DNA from: Achatina immaculata
Lineage: Eukaryota; Mollusca; Gastropoda; Stylommatophora; Achatinidae
Length of the DNA stretch: 64,000 bases
Direction: 5' to 3'
Assembly: GCA_009760885.1 (NCBI GenBank)
Contig: CM019701.1
Location: forward strand, 32,812,697 to 32,876,696
The position numbers and the translations under genes are program-made. This document shows, in pieces, positions 11,510 through 22,811 of this stretch (its first letter is position 1; each line of letters starts with the position of its first letter). The notes below the pieces were generated by a model, which made no database searches, was not told where the DNA came from, and was given only the letters and a program-made list of their open reading frames with translations.

Positions 11510-11805
11510 AGAAAAAGTTTCTATGTCTCTGGAGAAAAGGCTTCAGAGTCTCTGGATAAAAAAAACTTCTGTGTCTTCAGAGAAAAGGCTTCAATATCTC
11601 TGGAGAAAAAGCTACTATGTCTCCGGAGAAAAGGCTTCTGTGTCTCTGGAGAAAAAGCTTCTGTGTCTCTGAGAAAAGGCTTTTATGTCTCCGGAGAAAA
11701 GGCTTCTATGCCTCTGAGAAAAAACTTGCATCCTCAGAGAAGAAGCGTCAGTGTCTCTGGAGAAAAAAAAGGCTTCTGTGTCTGTGGAGAAAAAGATGAG
11801 AGATT
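11510..11805. repeat. ~22-bp minisatellite (TCTCTGGAGAAAAGGCTTC)
   Basis: About a dozen units of 20-24 bp built on TCTCTGGAGAAAAGGCTTCTAT, with indels. Open frames across it are by-products of the repeat. Confidence 0.9.
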
Positions 11806-11854
11806 TGAGCTTCAGATCCCATTTTTTTTTTTAGGAGAAGGTGTTTTTAAACAA

Positions 11855-11860
<6 letters not shown>

Positions 11861-11919
<59 letters not shown>
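11861..11919. repeat. (AT)n microsatellite
   Basis: An uninterrupted AT dinucleotide run of about 58 bases. Confidence 0.97.
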
Positions 11920-11921
<2 letters not shown>

Positions 11922-12181
11922 TTCCGTTGCACACAAATTCACAAATTGCCCATTTTCAGCACACTGGTCAATCATACTTTGAGTGTCATGATTCTAGTGG
12001 CCAGTATCATAACTAATCTCTGTTCAAGCATGGGAAATTCAGTCCCAATATTTATTGACTTTTTTTTACCTTGTATATATCTGTGACATAGTCCAGCAAT
12101 CAAGATACAGGTCGCATGAGTGTAAATCAAGAACTGAAGTAGGATTATATAAATATTATTTAAAGCATTAAAAATATCAAA

Positions 12182-12380
12182 GACTTACATCTTGCATCCT
12201 TCATGTAACGTTAAACGTCATATTGGGCTTGCATGGTAGTTCACCAGGTTTTCCTGTTTTTGGCAAGCTTTTAAGCCTCATCAAGGGATTTTAAGCCTAC
12301 TAGTTTGGCCTCTCTTAACAGTGTTCTCTTTAGAGTTTCACATGGTAAACCTCTTTTTCTTTGGCCTGTTGTGTTCTACT
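12182..12380 (-). mobile_element. LINE family L-B, 3' end
   Basis: This matches the minus-strand 3' end of L-B seen better at 34.9 and 60.5 kb. It includes the complement of the RGRPRETLKR region (at ~12345), the LTGIKS region and the final LRALCDV codons beside CGTTAAACGTCA. It is diverged and truncated at about 200 bases. Confidence 0.75.
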
Positions 12381-12439
12381 ATCAAAGACTAGAACCACTG
12401 ATTTAACAAGGGAATGACCTGCCACCAGGTTTGTATAAT

Positions 12440-12705
12440 TTTCTTCACCTGTCTCAAGAGACAGTCAAAATTTCTTGGGCATGCGTTTGAGAAGACAGAA
12501 AATTTGGAGAACCTAGTAATGGCTGATAAAATTCGGAGAGGAAAGGAAGAGAGGAAGGCCAAGAGAAAAATATCTCAGTGGACCGACCAAGTGGCATGGA
12601 AAAAAGAATCTGAATTAATTGGAAACACTAACGACTGTGCAAGATGGAGAAGCAAGATTTCTAGTGCTTTCTGGCATGGCAAATAATAATAATAATAGTA
12701 ACTTA
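12440..12705 (+). mobile_element. LINE 3' end (family L-C) with (AAT)n tail
   Basis: The plus strand encodes KRQSKFLGHAFEKTENLENL, MADKIRRGKEERKAKRKISQ, WTDQVAW and CARWRSKISSAFWHGK, then a stop and (AAT)n at 12685-12702. The pattern (LGHxxR...LE..V..G.I.G.R.RG...W.D.....W) is the post-RT region of a LINE. The basic block has lost its GRP motif. Confidence 0.75.
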
Positions 12706-12799
12706 ATTAATAATACTGCTGATATTGATCAAATTCTTGTTTGTACATATGTAAGATTCTGAAATCCATAATATAGAATAATGACAGATTGATGAATCT

Positions 12800-13045
12800 T
12801 TCCACTGTGAATATTGCTTTTTATTTCACACTGTGAGTATTACTTTTTTTCCACTGTAAATATTACTTTTTTTCCACTGTAAATATTTTTTTTTTTTCCA
12901 CTGTGAACACTCTTTTTTCCCCACTTTGTATACAGATTTTTTTTTTTTATCCACTGTGAATATTACTTTTTTTCCCACTGAGAACACTGCTTTTTTCCAC
13001 TGTGAACAGAATGCAGCTTTTTTTTTCTACTGTGAATACTTCTAA
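12800..13045. repeat. ~24-bp minisatellite (TCCACTGTGAATATTACTTTTT)
   Basis: About ten degenerate units of TCCACTGTGAATATTACTTT with variable T runs. Confidence 0.85.
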
Positions 13046-13629
13046 ATGATGGCATAAATAAGACTGAAATAAAAAAAATATAATGTATGCTGTTTGAGAT
13101 CAACATCTTTAGTTCTGTGAATAGTGCAGTCAGATTTGAACACTTCTGAAGAAACATGGGCCTTCATTAAGAATCTTACACAAGATCATGACCGGTGGCT
13201 TGTGGCATTTGTATCTGTCTCCGTCTTTATTTAGACCTCATCCATGATTAATGGGGGGGTCATCCTTGTTTGTATGCAGCCCAAGTAGAGGGCTTACTGA
13301 GATTATAACACTTGACAGGTTTCATCAAGGTTTTCTCCCCAGCCAGCAACCCCCCCCCCCCAGCTTTCATGCTAGATATCTACACAGTGTTTTGTACTGG
13401 ATTTTGCTATTCCAGCTCAATGTTGTTCTAGCTGGCTTCCTCATGCTATTATATACAGCAACCAGGTCTGTCACAAGCTTACAGATTCCTAAATCTCTAA
13501 TGATCTGGCTGTCTTACTTTAACGGTATCATTTTGGTCCTACATTTCCTAACTTTGCTTTTTTTTCGTTCAGCATCTTCCATTTCTTAAGGATGTTCCAA
13601 CTGTGGAAACTTGTATATGTGGTTATCAT

Positions 13630-13875
13630 GAATAACCAATTTAATGTTGGCTGACTGTTAGAATGTTAGCTGACTGTTATAACGTTGGCTTAATGTTATA
13701 ACGTTAGCTTACTGTTATAGTGTTGGCCGACTGTTGTAATGTTGGCTTACTGTTATAATGTTGGCTTACTGTTCTAACATTGGCTTACTGTTAAAATATT
13801 GGCTGACTGTTATAATGTTGGCTTACTGTTATAATGTTGGCTGACTGTTCTAACATTGGCTTATTGTTAAAATAA
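13630..13875. repeat. 19-bp minisatellite, left part, split by an L-A LINE
   Basis: About twelve units of GTTGGCTTACTGTTATAAT (19 bp). The array resumes at 14672-14705 on the far side of an L-A element, so the transposon landed in a pre-existing array. Confidence 0.88.
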
Positions 13876-14672
13876 AAATTGAAGGATACAATATTAACAG
13901 CCTTCGGTATGCTGACGACACAGTACTGATAGCTGAGAACCAACAAGACCTGCAAAATCTCTTGGATAAAGTCACTAAAGGAAATGAACAGAAAGGCCAT
14001 ACTTTAAACATAAAAAAGACAGAGATTATGGTTATATCTAAGAAACAGAATCCACCATCATACAGTACAAAATTAAACAGAAGTTCAAATACCTTGGAGC
14101 AGTAATAACTTCAGGTGGGAAATGCCGAACAGAAATTAGGAAAAGAATAGGCCAAGCAAAGACTGCATTTCAGAGAATGAGAAACATATTATGCAACACA
14201 TCCTTATCAATGAATGTTAGAAAACGAGTCCTAAAATGCTATATTGAACCTATCTTGTTATATGGAAGTGAATCATGAACAATAGGCAGGTCTGCACAAA
14301 AATCATTGGAAGCAGCAGAAATATGGTTTATTAGAAGAATGTTGCAAATCTCATAGACAGCAAAAAATAATTAATGAAGAATGTATGAGAGGAGCTGGAG
14401 AAACAAAAAACCTTGTCAAAAAAATAAGAGAGACACAATGTACTTTCATAGGACATGCAATGAGAAGAGGGGGCATTGAAAATATTATAACAACAGGAAA
14501 AATAGAAGGAAGAAGATCAAGAGGAAGACCAAGAGAAATGATACTGGACAGTCTGACGAGATGGTGTGAGAGGAGATCACCAACTGAGCTGATGGCCTGC
14601 ATGAAGAAGCGTGTAGTCTGTAGAAGCATAATAGCCAGTGCCAGTCGGCACAGCACCTGATGATGATGATGT
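13876..14672 (+). mobile_element. LINE family L-A, RT palm to 3' end, with (GAT)n tail
   Basis: In broken frames it encodes [20 protein letters not shown] (intact YADD catalytic box at ~13904), [49 protein letters not shown], then IGHAMRRGGIENIITTGKIE, GRRSRGRPREMILDSLTRWC and ASRHST followed by GATGATGATGATG. 5'-truncated in the palm. It is the only L-A copy here that keeps both catalytic Asp residues; the 30-32 kb copies have YAED. Confidence 0.9.
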
Positions 14673-14706
14673 TACTGTTATAATGTTGGCTGACTGTTAA
14701 AATATT
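14672..14706. repeat. 19-bp minisatellite, right part
   Basis: Resumes TTACTGTTATAATGTTGGCTGACTG-like units after the L-A insertion. Confidence 0.7.
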
Positions 14707-15082
14707 CGTTTATATCCGTCACTTTATTCCCCTGCCATAATTGATCCAGATGTCACTTTATCAGCTCCAAAGCTTCGAAGAAAACAAAAATTTTTTTCTT
14801 TATCAACCACCTTATTTTTTAGATGCCCTTGATGCATTCTGCAGTTATATCAGCTCTTAAAGTTTCTTTACCTTCCCTCTATACACTCAAGCAAAGTCCC
14901 TTATTTATGGGACTGACCTTCGCACACTATCCTCTTGTCCCTTCATTCATTTATAGCAGGTCATGTGTGCAAGGCAATCTGGTGTGCCTGTCCTTGCAGT
15001 CATATTTTCTCTGTCATCATGAGCTCTAGGAAGGGAGATAACTTATTATGCCAAGATTGCATAAGAGCCCTAGGAAGGGCTT

Positions 15083-15332
15083 ATCGCTCCTCGGTCTTTT
15101 GGCTAAGAACTAAGTGGCTGAGGTCAAAGTGTCCACTTGGCAGGTACCCTGATCAACACGCCCTTTGGTTAAGACAAAAGCCTCGTTATTTTTTAACTAA
15201 ACAAGATGCATGAGGCCTGCCCTGCACATTGAATGCCGGGGGTATGGTCCACATCTCATTACGGGTGGACCTGGTTTGCATTACCACCGGGTCATGGCCT
15301 GTTGTTTTCGTCATCTTAAAAAAAAAAAAAAA
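15083..15332 (+). mobile_element. U2 snRNA-derived SINE or retrocopy with poly(A) tail and 13-bp target duplication
   Basis: The 5' end ATCGCTCCTCGGTCTTTTGG then CTAAGA differs from the universal U2 snRNA start at only two positions over 26 bases. Further 3', GACCTGGTTTGCATTACCAC (15269-15288) resembles U2 stem-loop IV, including its UUGCA loop, and a GTTATTTTTTAAC stretch (~15187) lies where U2 has its Sm site. The middle is unlike U2 and the element (235 bases) is longer than U2; the GUAGUA branch-site recognition sequence is missing. It ends in A(15). The direct repeat AGGAAGGGCTTAT stands at 15072-15084 and again at 15332-15344, a clear sign of retroposition by a poly(A)-dependent LINE. 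Confidence 0.85.
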
Positions 15333-15510
15333 GGAAGGGCTTATATTTCAACAAAGTGCTCTCTGTGTACATATATTCTGTACTGTTGATACTATTAAGT
15401 TTCACTGTTGTATTTTCATGTAAATGAAAGCAATACATAAATAAATCTTCAATTTTTTCAGTACTTTTAAGAATGGCTTTTGCTCTCATTTGTTTTTCAT
15501 GTATACAGTA

Positions 15511-16886
15511 CCAGGGTCAGATAAAAAAAAAGTTTTTTTTTTAAATTTAAAAATTACATATGTGACTGAAAACTCCTCATCACTTTCAGTATAGTCTCCA
15601 CCATTTTCAGTGCAGGTCTGCCACAGCTTCAGTAATGCCTGAATTTCTTGAGGAAAAAAGAATTTCTTATACCCCGTGGCCAGCTATGCCTGGCCTTTTA
15701 TAATCTCATCCCTCCTGAACTTCTTCTCACATGGCACTTCCTTGAGAGATCCAAACACATGATAATCACACGGTGCAAGGTCGGGTGAATATGGAAGATG
15801 CAGAGGACATTGAAAATGCACATTCGTAGTTTGTTGAGCTGGTGCACTCGCTGGGGAGTTATGCTGTAAACCAAAACTGAGCATTTTTTTGTTTGTTTTT
15901 GTAAATAGGAAACAACGAGGCTTTCATACGGTAAAGTGAGAGAACACAGTTTTGTAGAAATTATACCTAGAAAAAAATCGTAGACAAAGCAGACCACAGT
16001 GTTTTGACCTGACTGAAGCTTTCAGGTGGTTCTCAGCCAGATCCTAGTCTGCTGCGCTGTTAATCATGAATCCTCTAGACATGTAATGTTCCAGGATTGA
16101 CCCTTCACAGTCCCAGAAAAGCATAATCATCAGTTTTCCAACCAACAGAGTTGTACAGATCTTTGGTTTGAGTGAGGAAGAATTGTCACTACTCCTTGCT
16201 GGGTCGCTTTGTCTCTGACTGGAAGAAGTGTAGCCAGGATTTATCTTTGGTGACTATGTAAAGCCATTTCTAACATCGTCAAAACATCTTCACGACGTTC
16301 TTTGAAGGGAAGAGGAGGGGTAGGGGGAGGTATGGGGAGTATGAGTTGTTGTGGTACCCACATGAAGGAGACCTGTCGGTACTGCGGCATTTTGTGAATG
16401 ATGTGGTGCTCAAACCCATGGCTAATCATCAATTCTCCAGCCAGCTCATCGATTGATACCCGCCGGTTTTTCCCGTATCATTCGTTCCGCTTCAGCGATA
16501 GCGTCAGGCCTATTCGCAGTGTGAGGCCGGCCAGAGCGAGTTGCATCCACCAGATTTGATTCCCCATTTTTCAAAAACTTCCTGTGTCAGAAATCTACTG
16601 GAGCCTAACACACATTCTTCTTCATTCTGCGATAAATGTCCGTACGTTTTCCACCTTCACTATCCAAATAAATGAATAACAACACGCTGTTCTTCTCTCG
16701 TGCATGCTTCCGATAGATCAGCTATCATTGATCTGGTCTGCTGACGTCATATTTACAAAATAGCCAGTGTGTCTCTACACATATACATCTAGGGAAAGAT
16801 ACCATAATATATCTGTACTACAACTGTCTGCTACTCGATTTAGATTTTTTGGGGCTAAAATAATGTTATATTTTTATTCAACCTCG
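15511..16886 (-). mobile_element. Mariner-type DNA transposon, near full length, dead
   Basis: The element is bounded by TA dinucleotides, with imperfect terminal repeats CCAGGGTCAGATAAAA (15511) and TTTTTATTCAACCTCG (ending 16886). On the minus strand it encodes mariner transposase pieces: RRVS-like linker, MISHGFEHHIIHKMPQYRQV, DKSWLHFFQSETKRPSKE with the first catalytic Asp, LFWDCEGSILEHYMSRGFMI, LQHNSPASAPAQ where the second Asp of the usual QDNA motif is His, and PYSPDLAPCDYHVFGSLKE with the third Asp. Frameshifts and an inserted S1 SINE fragment (15884-15990) break it. Without that insert it is ~1.27 kb, the usual mariner size. Confidence 0.88.
15884..15990 (-). mobile_element. S1 SINE tail fragment inside the mariner
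   Basis: The minus strand carries the S1 tail (TTTGTCTACGATTTTTTT, CTGTGTTCTCTCAC, TTGTTTCCTATTTA), inserted in the transposase between its RSKHCGLL and LQHNSPA blocks. The tRNA-like head is absent. Confidence 0.7.
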
Positions 16887-17144
16887 TATAAGTAATGTTA
16901 TAATTAATAATAATTTTACCCCGTTTCTCTGCCGTTAATTTTTATCCTACCAGTTACTTGAACATGAAATCTGTCTTGTTAGTTTACTGACAAATGATCC
17001 CATCACACATCAGCAGCGAAACAAACAGTACACGTGTTCTTGTTTTTAACTTTTATTATTCTGAAATACCGTGGAGAAAGAGAAAAAAAGCGAACCAACT
17101 GATGTCAATGTTGTATAATGTGTCGTCTTGTCTTGTGTCTCCTT

Positions 17145-17290
17145 GGAATTGCGAGCTGGTGCAGCCGATGTTGTGAAGGTCTCTAGCGGACTCCACCACC
17201 ATGGGGACTATGGCGATCCCTGCCTCATACCCAGACTAGGCCTGTTACTAGGAGTACCAATGGAGAGGTGGGATAGGGTTTTGATCAGCT
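17145..17290. repeat. Dispersed repeat DR2, copy 1
   Basis: Aligns with 19524-19780: both have GCAGCCGATG(T/C)TGT, then ACTCCACCACCATG, GGCGATCC, AGTCTAGACCTGTTACT-like and GGTTTTGAT/GGTCTTGGTTAGCTGTG blocks. Class unknown. The 34-bp array that follows grew from the right end of this copy (AGCTGTG.TTGGTC). Confidence 0.55.
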
Positions 17291-17605
17291 GTGATTGGTC
17301 AAACCTTACGTCGGTATGTCAGCTGTGGTTGGTCAAACCTTACGTCGGTATGTCAGCTATGGTTGGTCAAACCTTACGTCGGTATGTTAGCTATGGTTGG
17401 TCAAACCTTACTTCGTTATGTCAGCTATGGTTGGTCAAACCTTACTTCGTTATGTCAGCTGTGGTTGGTCAAACCTTACTTCGGTATGTCAGCTATGGTT
17501 GGTCAAACCTTACGTCGGTATGTCAGCTATGGTTGGTCAAACCTTACTTCGGTATGTCAGCTATAGTTGGTCAAACTTTACTTCGTTATGTCAACTATGG
17601 GTCTT
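17284..17605. repeat. 34-bp minisatellite, nine copies
   Basis: Nine units of about 34 bp, GGTCAAACCTTACGTCGGTA plus TGTCAGCTATGGTT. All three plus frames stay open because units lack stop codons and 34 is not a multiple of three. These frames are not evidence of a gene. Confidence 0.95.
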
Positions 17606-18580
17606 CCCACATGGTTGCCAATAAAAAAAATGACAGCACCAACGTGTGATTTCTCCTTTTATATCGATTTATTGATGAGACTTGTTATATTCCATCAAGG
17701 AAATTCTAAAGATTTACCAGACCCAATAACAGAGAGCTCCCTGGCAAGATTCAAGGTTAAGAGAAGGGGGACAGAGCAACTTTTTGGACGTGCTGACAGA
17801 CTGGTACATGACAGAAAAAAAGCAACCGATCAGACAAAATACCGAAACATGATCGTGCATCACTGTCTGCACGGCAGTTCGCAATTCCGCGGCGTAATTA
17901 TGAAAAATCAGAAACGGAAAAAGAGAGGGTCTGGAATTTAGTGATGAAAGTTGACGAGGTCGTGGTGAACGAGTGTTATAGTTTTGATCAATACCATGTC
18001 GATACATTATTTATCAGCGTGTGCAGAACTGGCGTGAATCGAACAAACCTCGACTCCCAAATATCGGAAAATTAAAGTTTCACCTTAAACCATATAAATT
18101 GCGAAAGACATTAAGGGGGAAGCCAATCTCCTACAGTACAAACTGTAAAAGGTCATGGCCGTGTCAACCTATCCCCGCTTAGAAACTATAAACGAGCGGA
18201 CGACGAAGTATCACACATTGAACGACTACAGAAAGACGAGAGAATGGATCACTCAAAGGAGAGGCGAGGTTCTGGATACTGTATAGGTAAGTTGTTTAAT
18301 CTTAATTTAATGAAATACTAATAATTATTAAATCAATCATTTATCGCACATTTCCCCGCCCACCAATATCAGAACATGCGGCAGTTTTTAAAGAATGGCA
18401 GCTGTACAAATAGAATCTATCGTATCACGGGGATCTGCGCGAATTCAAAATAAAATATTTGCAAGGGGAAAAAAGCATAAGAATAATGCATTGTTCTCAG
18501 TATAACAATCATTATCTATAAATCAGACAAAAAGCACGTGTTTCCTAATCGAGTTAAGCCACGTTTTGGGTTTCAGATGA
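17606..18580. other. No recognisable gene
   Basis: A 124-codon open frame ends at 17941 but starts inside the minisatellite and matches no family I know. The rest is non-coding by eye. Confidence 0.45.
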
Positions 18581-18584
18581 GATA

Positions 18585-18960
18585 AGTTTGTAAGGCTGAG
18601 TATCATCAGACAAGATTAGATTGTAAAGTTGTATGAAACAGGTAAGAATTGTTTGGAAGCCGATATTAGTATCAGATAAGATATGACTGTAAGCCTACAT
18701 GAGTACAGATAAGATATGATTGTAAGCATGTATAAGTATCGGATAGGATATGATTGTAAACCAGTATGAGTATCAAATAAGATACGATTGTAAACTATTA
18801 TGAGTATGAAATAAGATATGATTGTAAGTTTGTACGATATCCAATAAATGGGTGACTGATTGTAAGGCTGGATGAGGATCCGAAAAAAAAATTGGACTGT
18901 AAGATTTGGTTTCGAATAAGATCAGACTGTAAGGTCCACTAAGAGTCAGATTTGCCCGCT
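18585..18960. repeat. Degenerate ~38-bp tandem repeat
   Basis: About nine decayed units around ATAAGATATGATTGTAAGC and TATGAGTATCA. Confidence 0.7.
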
Positions 18961-19227
18961 GATATCAGATATTATATGAGAACAGCTTCATGTGGAGTGT
19001 CAGGTGTCCTGATATATGTTCTTATCAGATGTTTCTGTCTTTAATGGGACTCAAGAATCAGGCGCGTTACGACGCCAGGCTACTCATTATCTTCTTTCCT
19101 TGCCTCCTTCTTGGCAGTTCCCCCCCCCCCTCCCACACACACTTAATCAGAGATGTAACTGCTCTTACTGTCGCGCAGGATGTATGTGTGTATGAATGTA
19201 TGTGTATACATATACAACCAGGGAGAA

Positions 19228-19470
19228 TCAAGAAGTCAATCAGTCAAGTGCCGTGCCGCGTGGCGTAGGCGATCATTTCTCTCCACAATTCTCTGTCTTT
19301 AGAGACTTGATTATGAGACCCGCCGGTGACTTTCTTCCTAGCCACACTGACAGCCCATCCAGTAACTTCTCTCTCTGTCTTTCTTTGTCTCTTCTTCCCT
19401 CAATTTTTCCAGTTGCCACAATGTGTTCCAATTTTCCTCTTCTCAGAAAATGTCCTACAATCAAGAAGTA
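19228..19470 (-). mobile_element. LINE 3' end (family L-D)
   Basis: On the minus strand: IVGHFLRRGKLEHIVATGKI, EGRRDKERQREKLLDGLSVW, LGRKSPAGLIIKS, then the ATRHGT-like end and a GACTGATTGACT tail. A second copy lies at 51928-52225. The GRP motif of related families is replaced by RQREK in both copies. Confidence 0.82.
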
Positions 19471-19523
19471 CAGACAATAAACTATTTAATGCAGATTTGT
19501 ACTTGTACTTATATCCTGTAACT

Positions 19524-19800
19524 GCGATCTGGTGTTCTTTGCAGCCGATGCTGTAGAGGTGTTGAAGTACAGTATCGTATCGGCGTGGGAGCGGGTTACG
19601 GCAGCTACTTTTTCAGTCCCGAAATACAGCTAAAAACCAGAGGGGCGTGCAATGCTTCTTTACCAGACTCCACCACCATGCTGACATTGGCGATCCTTGC
19701 TCCGTTAGCCAGTCTAGACCTGTTACTGTGGCTAACAACGGAGCGGTGTGGCAGGGTCTTGGTTAGCTGTGGTTCTCTAAAACCCTGATGCTAGCATATC
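19524..19800. repeat. Dispersed repeat DR2, copy 2
   Basis: Diverged partner of 17145-17290, extended by ~100 bases. No coding signal. Confidence 0.5.
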
Positions 19801-19864
19801 AGCTGTGGGTCGCTGATTGCCTCATCGGACAGGCGTCTGCAAGTGAACATTACGATTATGAATA

Positions 19865-20140
19865 ATATCACTGCAGGTCGATGCTCTTCTTATGTCGCTT
19901 CATGTGCTTCTTCATTCCTTCGAAGGAGAAAGATTTCAGCTGCTCCCGAATCCATATCTGCACAACTTCTTTAACCGCATCATCAGAAGGCGTGGAGCCT
20001 CTTTAACTGGACCGAAGACTTCTCACGACTTCAGATCAAGGCTGTAAAAGAGATGAGGAAGACGTTCACAGCGCAGTCGTTGCATTGCTTCAACCTTTGC
20101 GGTCGTTGCATACGGTCGCGCACTGTCATGGCAGCAGCAA
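19865..20140 (-). mobile_element. Mariner transposase C-terminal fragment
   Basis: In two minus frames: HDSARPYATTAKVEAMQRL (a HDNARPH-type catalytic Asp box), CERLPHLFYSLDLKS, FGPVKEAP and SDDAVKEVVQIWIREQ ending in KKHMKRHKKSIDL. Frameshifted, with no clear terminal repeats. A different mariner lineage from the 15.5-kb element. Confidence 0.72.
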
Positions 20141-20359
20141 GACATTTTTAGCAGTATTTCTGCCATTTTTTTTTTTTTTTGCTGCTACTTGCCGTGTCAG
20201 TTTCTTTGTATGCAGTACGTTGCACTGGTCTCTATATGTCCGTTTTCCCAAACATGCGTCAGAATAGGACATTTTATGTTATCTACTTGTAACATTCAAG
20301 GAAGAGACTAGCATGTACAATTATCTACATGTAACATTCAAGGCAGAGAATAGTGTGTA

Positions 20360-22340
20360 TAGGTAATAAAAATTATTTGTTTTAGATGCCAGAATATCGA
20401 CAGAGTAACAAAACGGCAACGTTAATATTGTTTTTAAAGGGTCATATTGAAATACAGCAGGAGAAGAAGACGAAGAAAAAAGAAGGCAGTAACAACGGAT
20501 CGACCTTGTTTTATGAAATGTACTCATGCAGTACTGACTGAAGACAGAGCTGTAAGGTCTATAACAGCTGCAGGACAAGATTTTGTAAAATTTTTAAAGT
20601 TTTTTTTTTTTAAGGTTCTCGTTCATAGAAATAAAACTGTCCTGCCTCCTTATATCTAGAAACATCCTGAAAACTATTGCCTTCTGTTTTATTTACCTGG
20701 AAACAGGTGTAACTATTTAATTGAAACTAAAATAAATAATGTTCGGAAATTTTTCTATTCTCCCTTTTTCACAATTACCTCTCTGTGTAATCCCCTTTGT
20801 ACTTAACACACTCTATCAAGGCTTCACTAATTTAGTGGTAACGTCGCGAGAGAACTGCTGCCTTGATTATCTTTTTATCGTGATTATCGTCAGAGTGATA
20901 TTCACTAAAATTTTATCCGTCACTTTAAGAGCGGGGGGGGGGGGGGGGGGGGGTTGGACGAAGCCAATCAGGGCTATCCAGTGTAGTCTTTTTAAAATCT
21001 AAAGCTGTTCTCTCTTCTGTGTTTGGTCCGCCGTTATCTTGCTGAAGTTTATGCTGGGAATGAAGGTGAAGTCTTGGATGTCATGTTTTAAATTGAAATT
21101 TCATTGACATTGTCTTGCTTGCTGGATGAGAATGATGTACCCCGCCTTCATCTCCATAAACGAAGGAATACCCCCATCGCCACATTCACAGGGCAGTAGC
21201 AGCATGTGACTAATGCCGTATTTCCTCTACGCCATCTCATGTGAGAGTAGTCGAGGTACGATCACCTCGTTCAAGTCTGATGGTCAAATCACTGTCCGCA
21301 CTCAGCGCCTGTCAAGCGACCCTCATCACTAGTGGTGTTCCTCTCTCGTGCTCATACAAGCTGAGAGTGGCACTTTGTTCATATCTAAAACGTACCGTAC
21401 AACACAAACAGTACTGAAGTCTAAACAGTCTTCTTCCATGTGCATCATTGTCCATGCATGTCGGTGAAAGACACATTATCTACAGTCTGTAGTTATATAA
21501 TCATCTTCTGTTAAATGCATTTCTGCATATTCTCGCCACGTGCCTGGATACATTTTGTTGAATATCAGAGCATCCAAACGGAAAAAAAAATCCGAAACTG
21601 GCTTCAGTGCAAGAGTATCTAACGACATGCAATCATGTCAGATTGTACCATGAGGTGTATTTCTTTAAAAAAAATTCAGCAACCTTTAAAATTACTACAA
21701 CACACCTTCTTTTGAGTTCTTTTGTTCTCTGTTCCATTCTAATACTGGTGCATGTACTAGGTTGAAAGGCTTCATCTTCTAGTTCGTTTTTTTTTTTTTA
21801 TTAACAAACAACAGCGCAAGAAAACCAGCTAATACTGGTATACCCAGGCCAGGTAAGCCATGACACATCTTTAAGACACGGGTGACAGCGTAGAAAGCGG
21901 GAAAACTTCAAGTAAACAATAGCCATGTATCAGACCGCGTCTGTGTTGACAACAGAGGAACGCACAAAAAGAACAAAACTAATCTCCGGAAAAAGAACGC
22001 ACATACATACACATTCAACGAGTTCCGTTGTTCTTGAAGAGCCTGGAGCTCTCAGTCAACGGTCACACTTGAAAATTGTCATAAAAATGTCCTCCGCGTA
22101 GAATTGGAACTTCGAGTTGAAATTTGAGAATGTCAGGCTTAAAGAAACAAAGTTAGAATATGAGAGAGCGGGGAAATAAGCTGGGGGAAGAGATACGAGG
22201 ACATGGCTGTGCGGATACTTCATTCCGGTTACAAGAGAGCAGGCGAAAGCACAATATACTTTTTTTTTTCTTTTGTTACCCACTGTTAACTCAAGAAAGT
22301 CTGGGTTTTTTGGGGAGTTTTTAGGGTGGGGGGGGGGGGG
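20360..22340. other. ~2 kb without a recognisable gene
   Basis: Contains a 20-nt G run at ~20934-20953, poly-T runs and scattered short ORFs. Nothing can be assigned. Confidence 0.5.
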
Positions 22341-22342
22341 GA

Positions 22343-22522
22343 GTTCACCTTCACGCGATATTCAAATTTTCCTGAACTCACTGACAACCATGTATACAGT
22401 ATAACCCGTGTCTCGGCCTACGGGCAGATTAAGTTCACCTTCACGCGATATTCAAATTTTCCTGAACTCACTGACATCCATGTGTACAGTATAACCCCTG
22501 TGTCTCGGCCTACGGGCAGATG
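22343..22522. repeat. Two 90-bp direct tandem repeats
   Basis: Both units start GTTCACCTTCACGCGATATT and end GTCTCGGCCTACGGGCAGAT, with only a few differences. A G-run precedes the first. Confidence 0.93.
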
Positions 22523-22811
22523 TGCCCACTAATATGTTAGCTGCACGTTTGTATGACTGGAGGGCGCCGGTAATAACGGTTCACAAACCCACAACTGCCT
22601 GGAAGAGAAGGCAGACCACTATAGACTGGGCTGCTCTCGCACTCAGGAACCTGAGTAAAGTAACGTAATATTGTTATAAGGACAATTTATATCCTTTCCT
22701 CAAAGTTCTACAAAACTTTGAGCTGTTCCTGACGTTATAGCATTATCTGTGGCGTGACGGTTACAACAACGGCAGGAAACGAATACTTTGGTAGCTGTAT
22801 TCAGAATGTTA

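Noticed and set aside
15083..15317. Functional U2 snRNA gene
   Set aside because: The branch-site recognition sequence is missing, the middle is not U2-like, and an A-tail plus target duplication mark retroposition.
17128..17649. ORFs of 75-173 codons in all three frames
   Set aside because: They are by-products of a stop-free 34-bp minisatellite, not proteins.
17567..17941. 124-codon ORF as a gene
   Set aside because: Begins inside a minisatellite and overlaps an equally long antisense ORF; no recognisable domain.
20934..20953. G-quadruplex regulatory site
   Set aside because: A plain G homopolymer with no gene nearby; no basis for a function.
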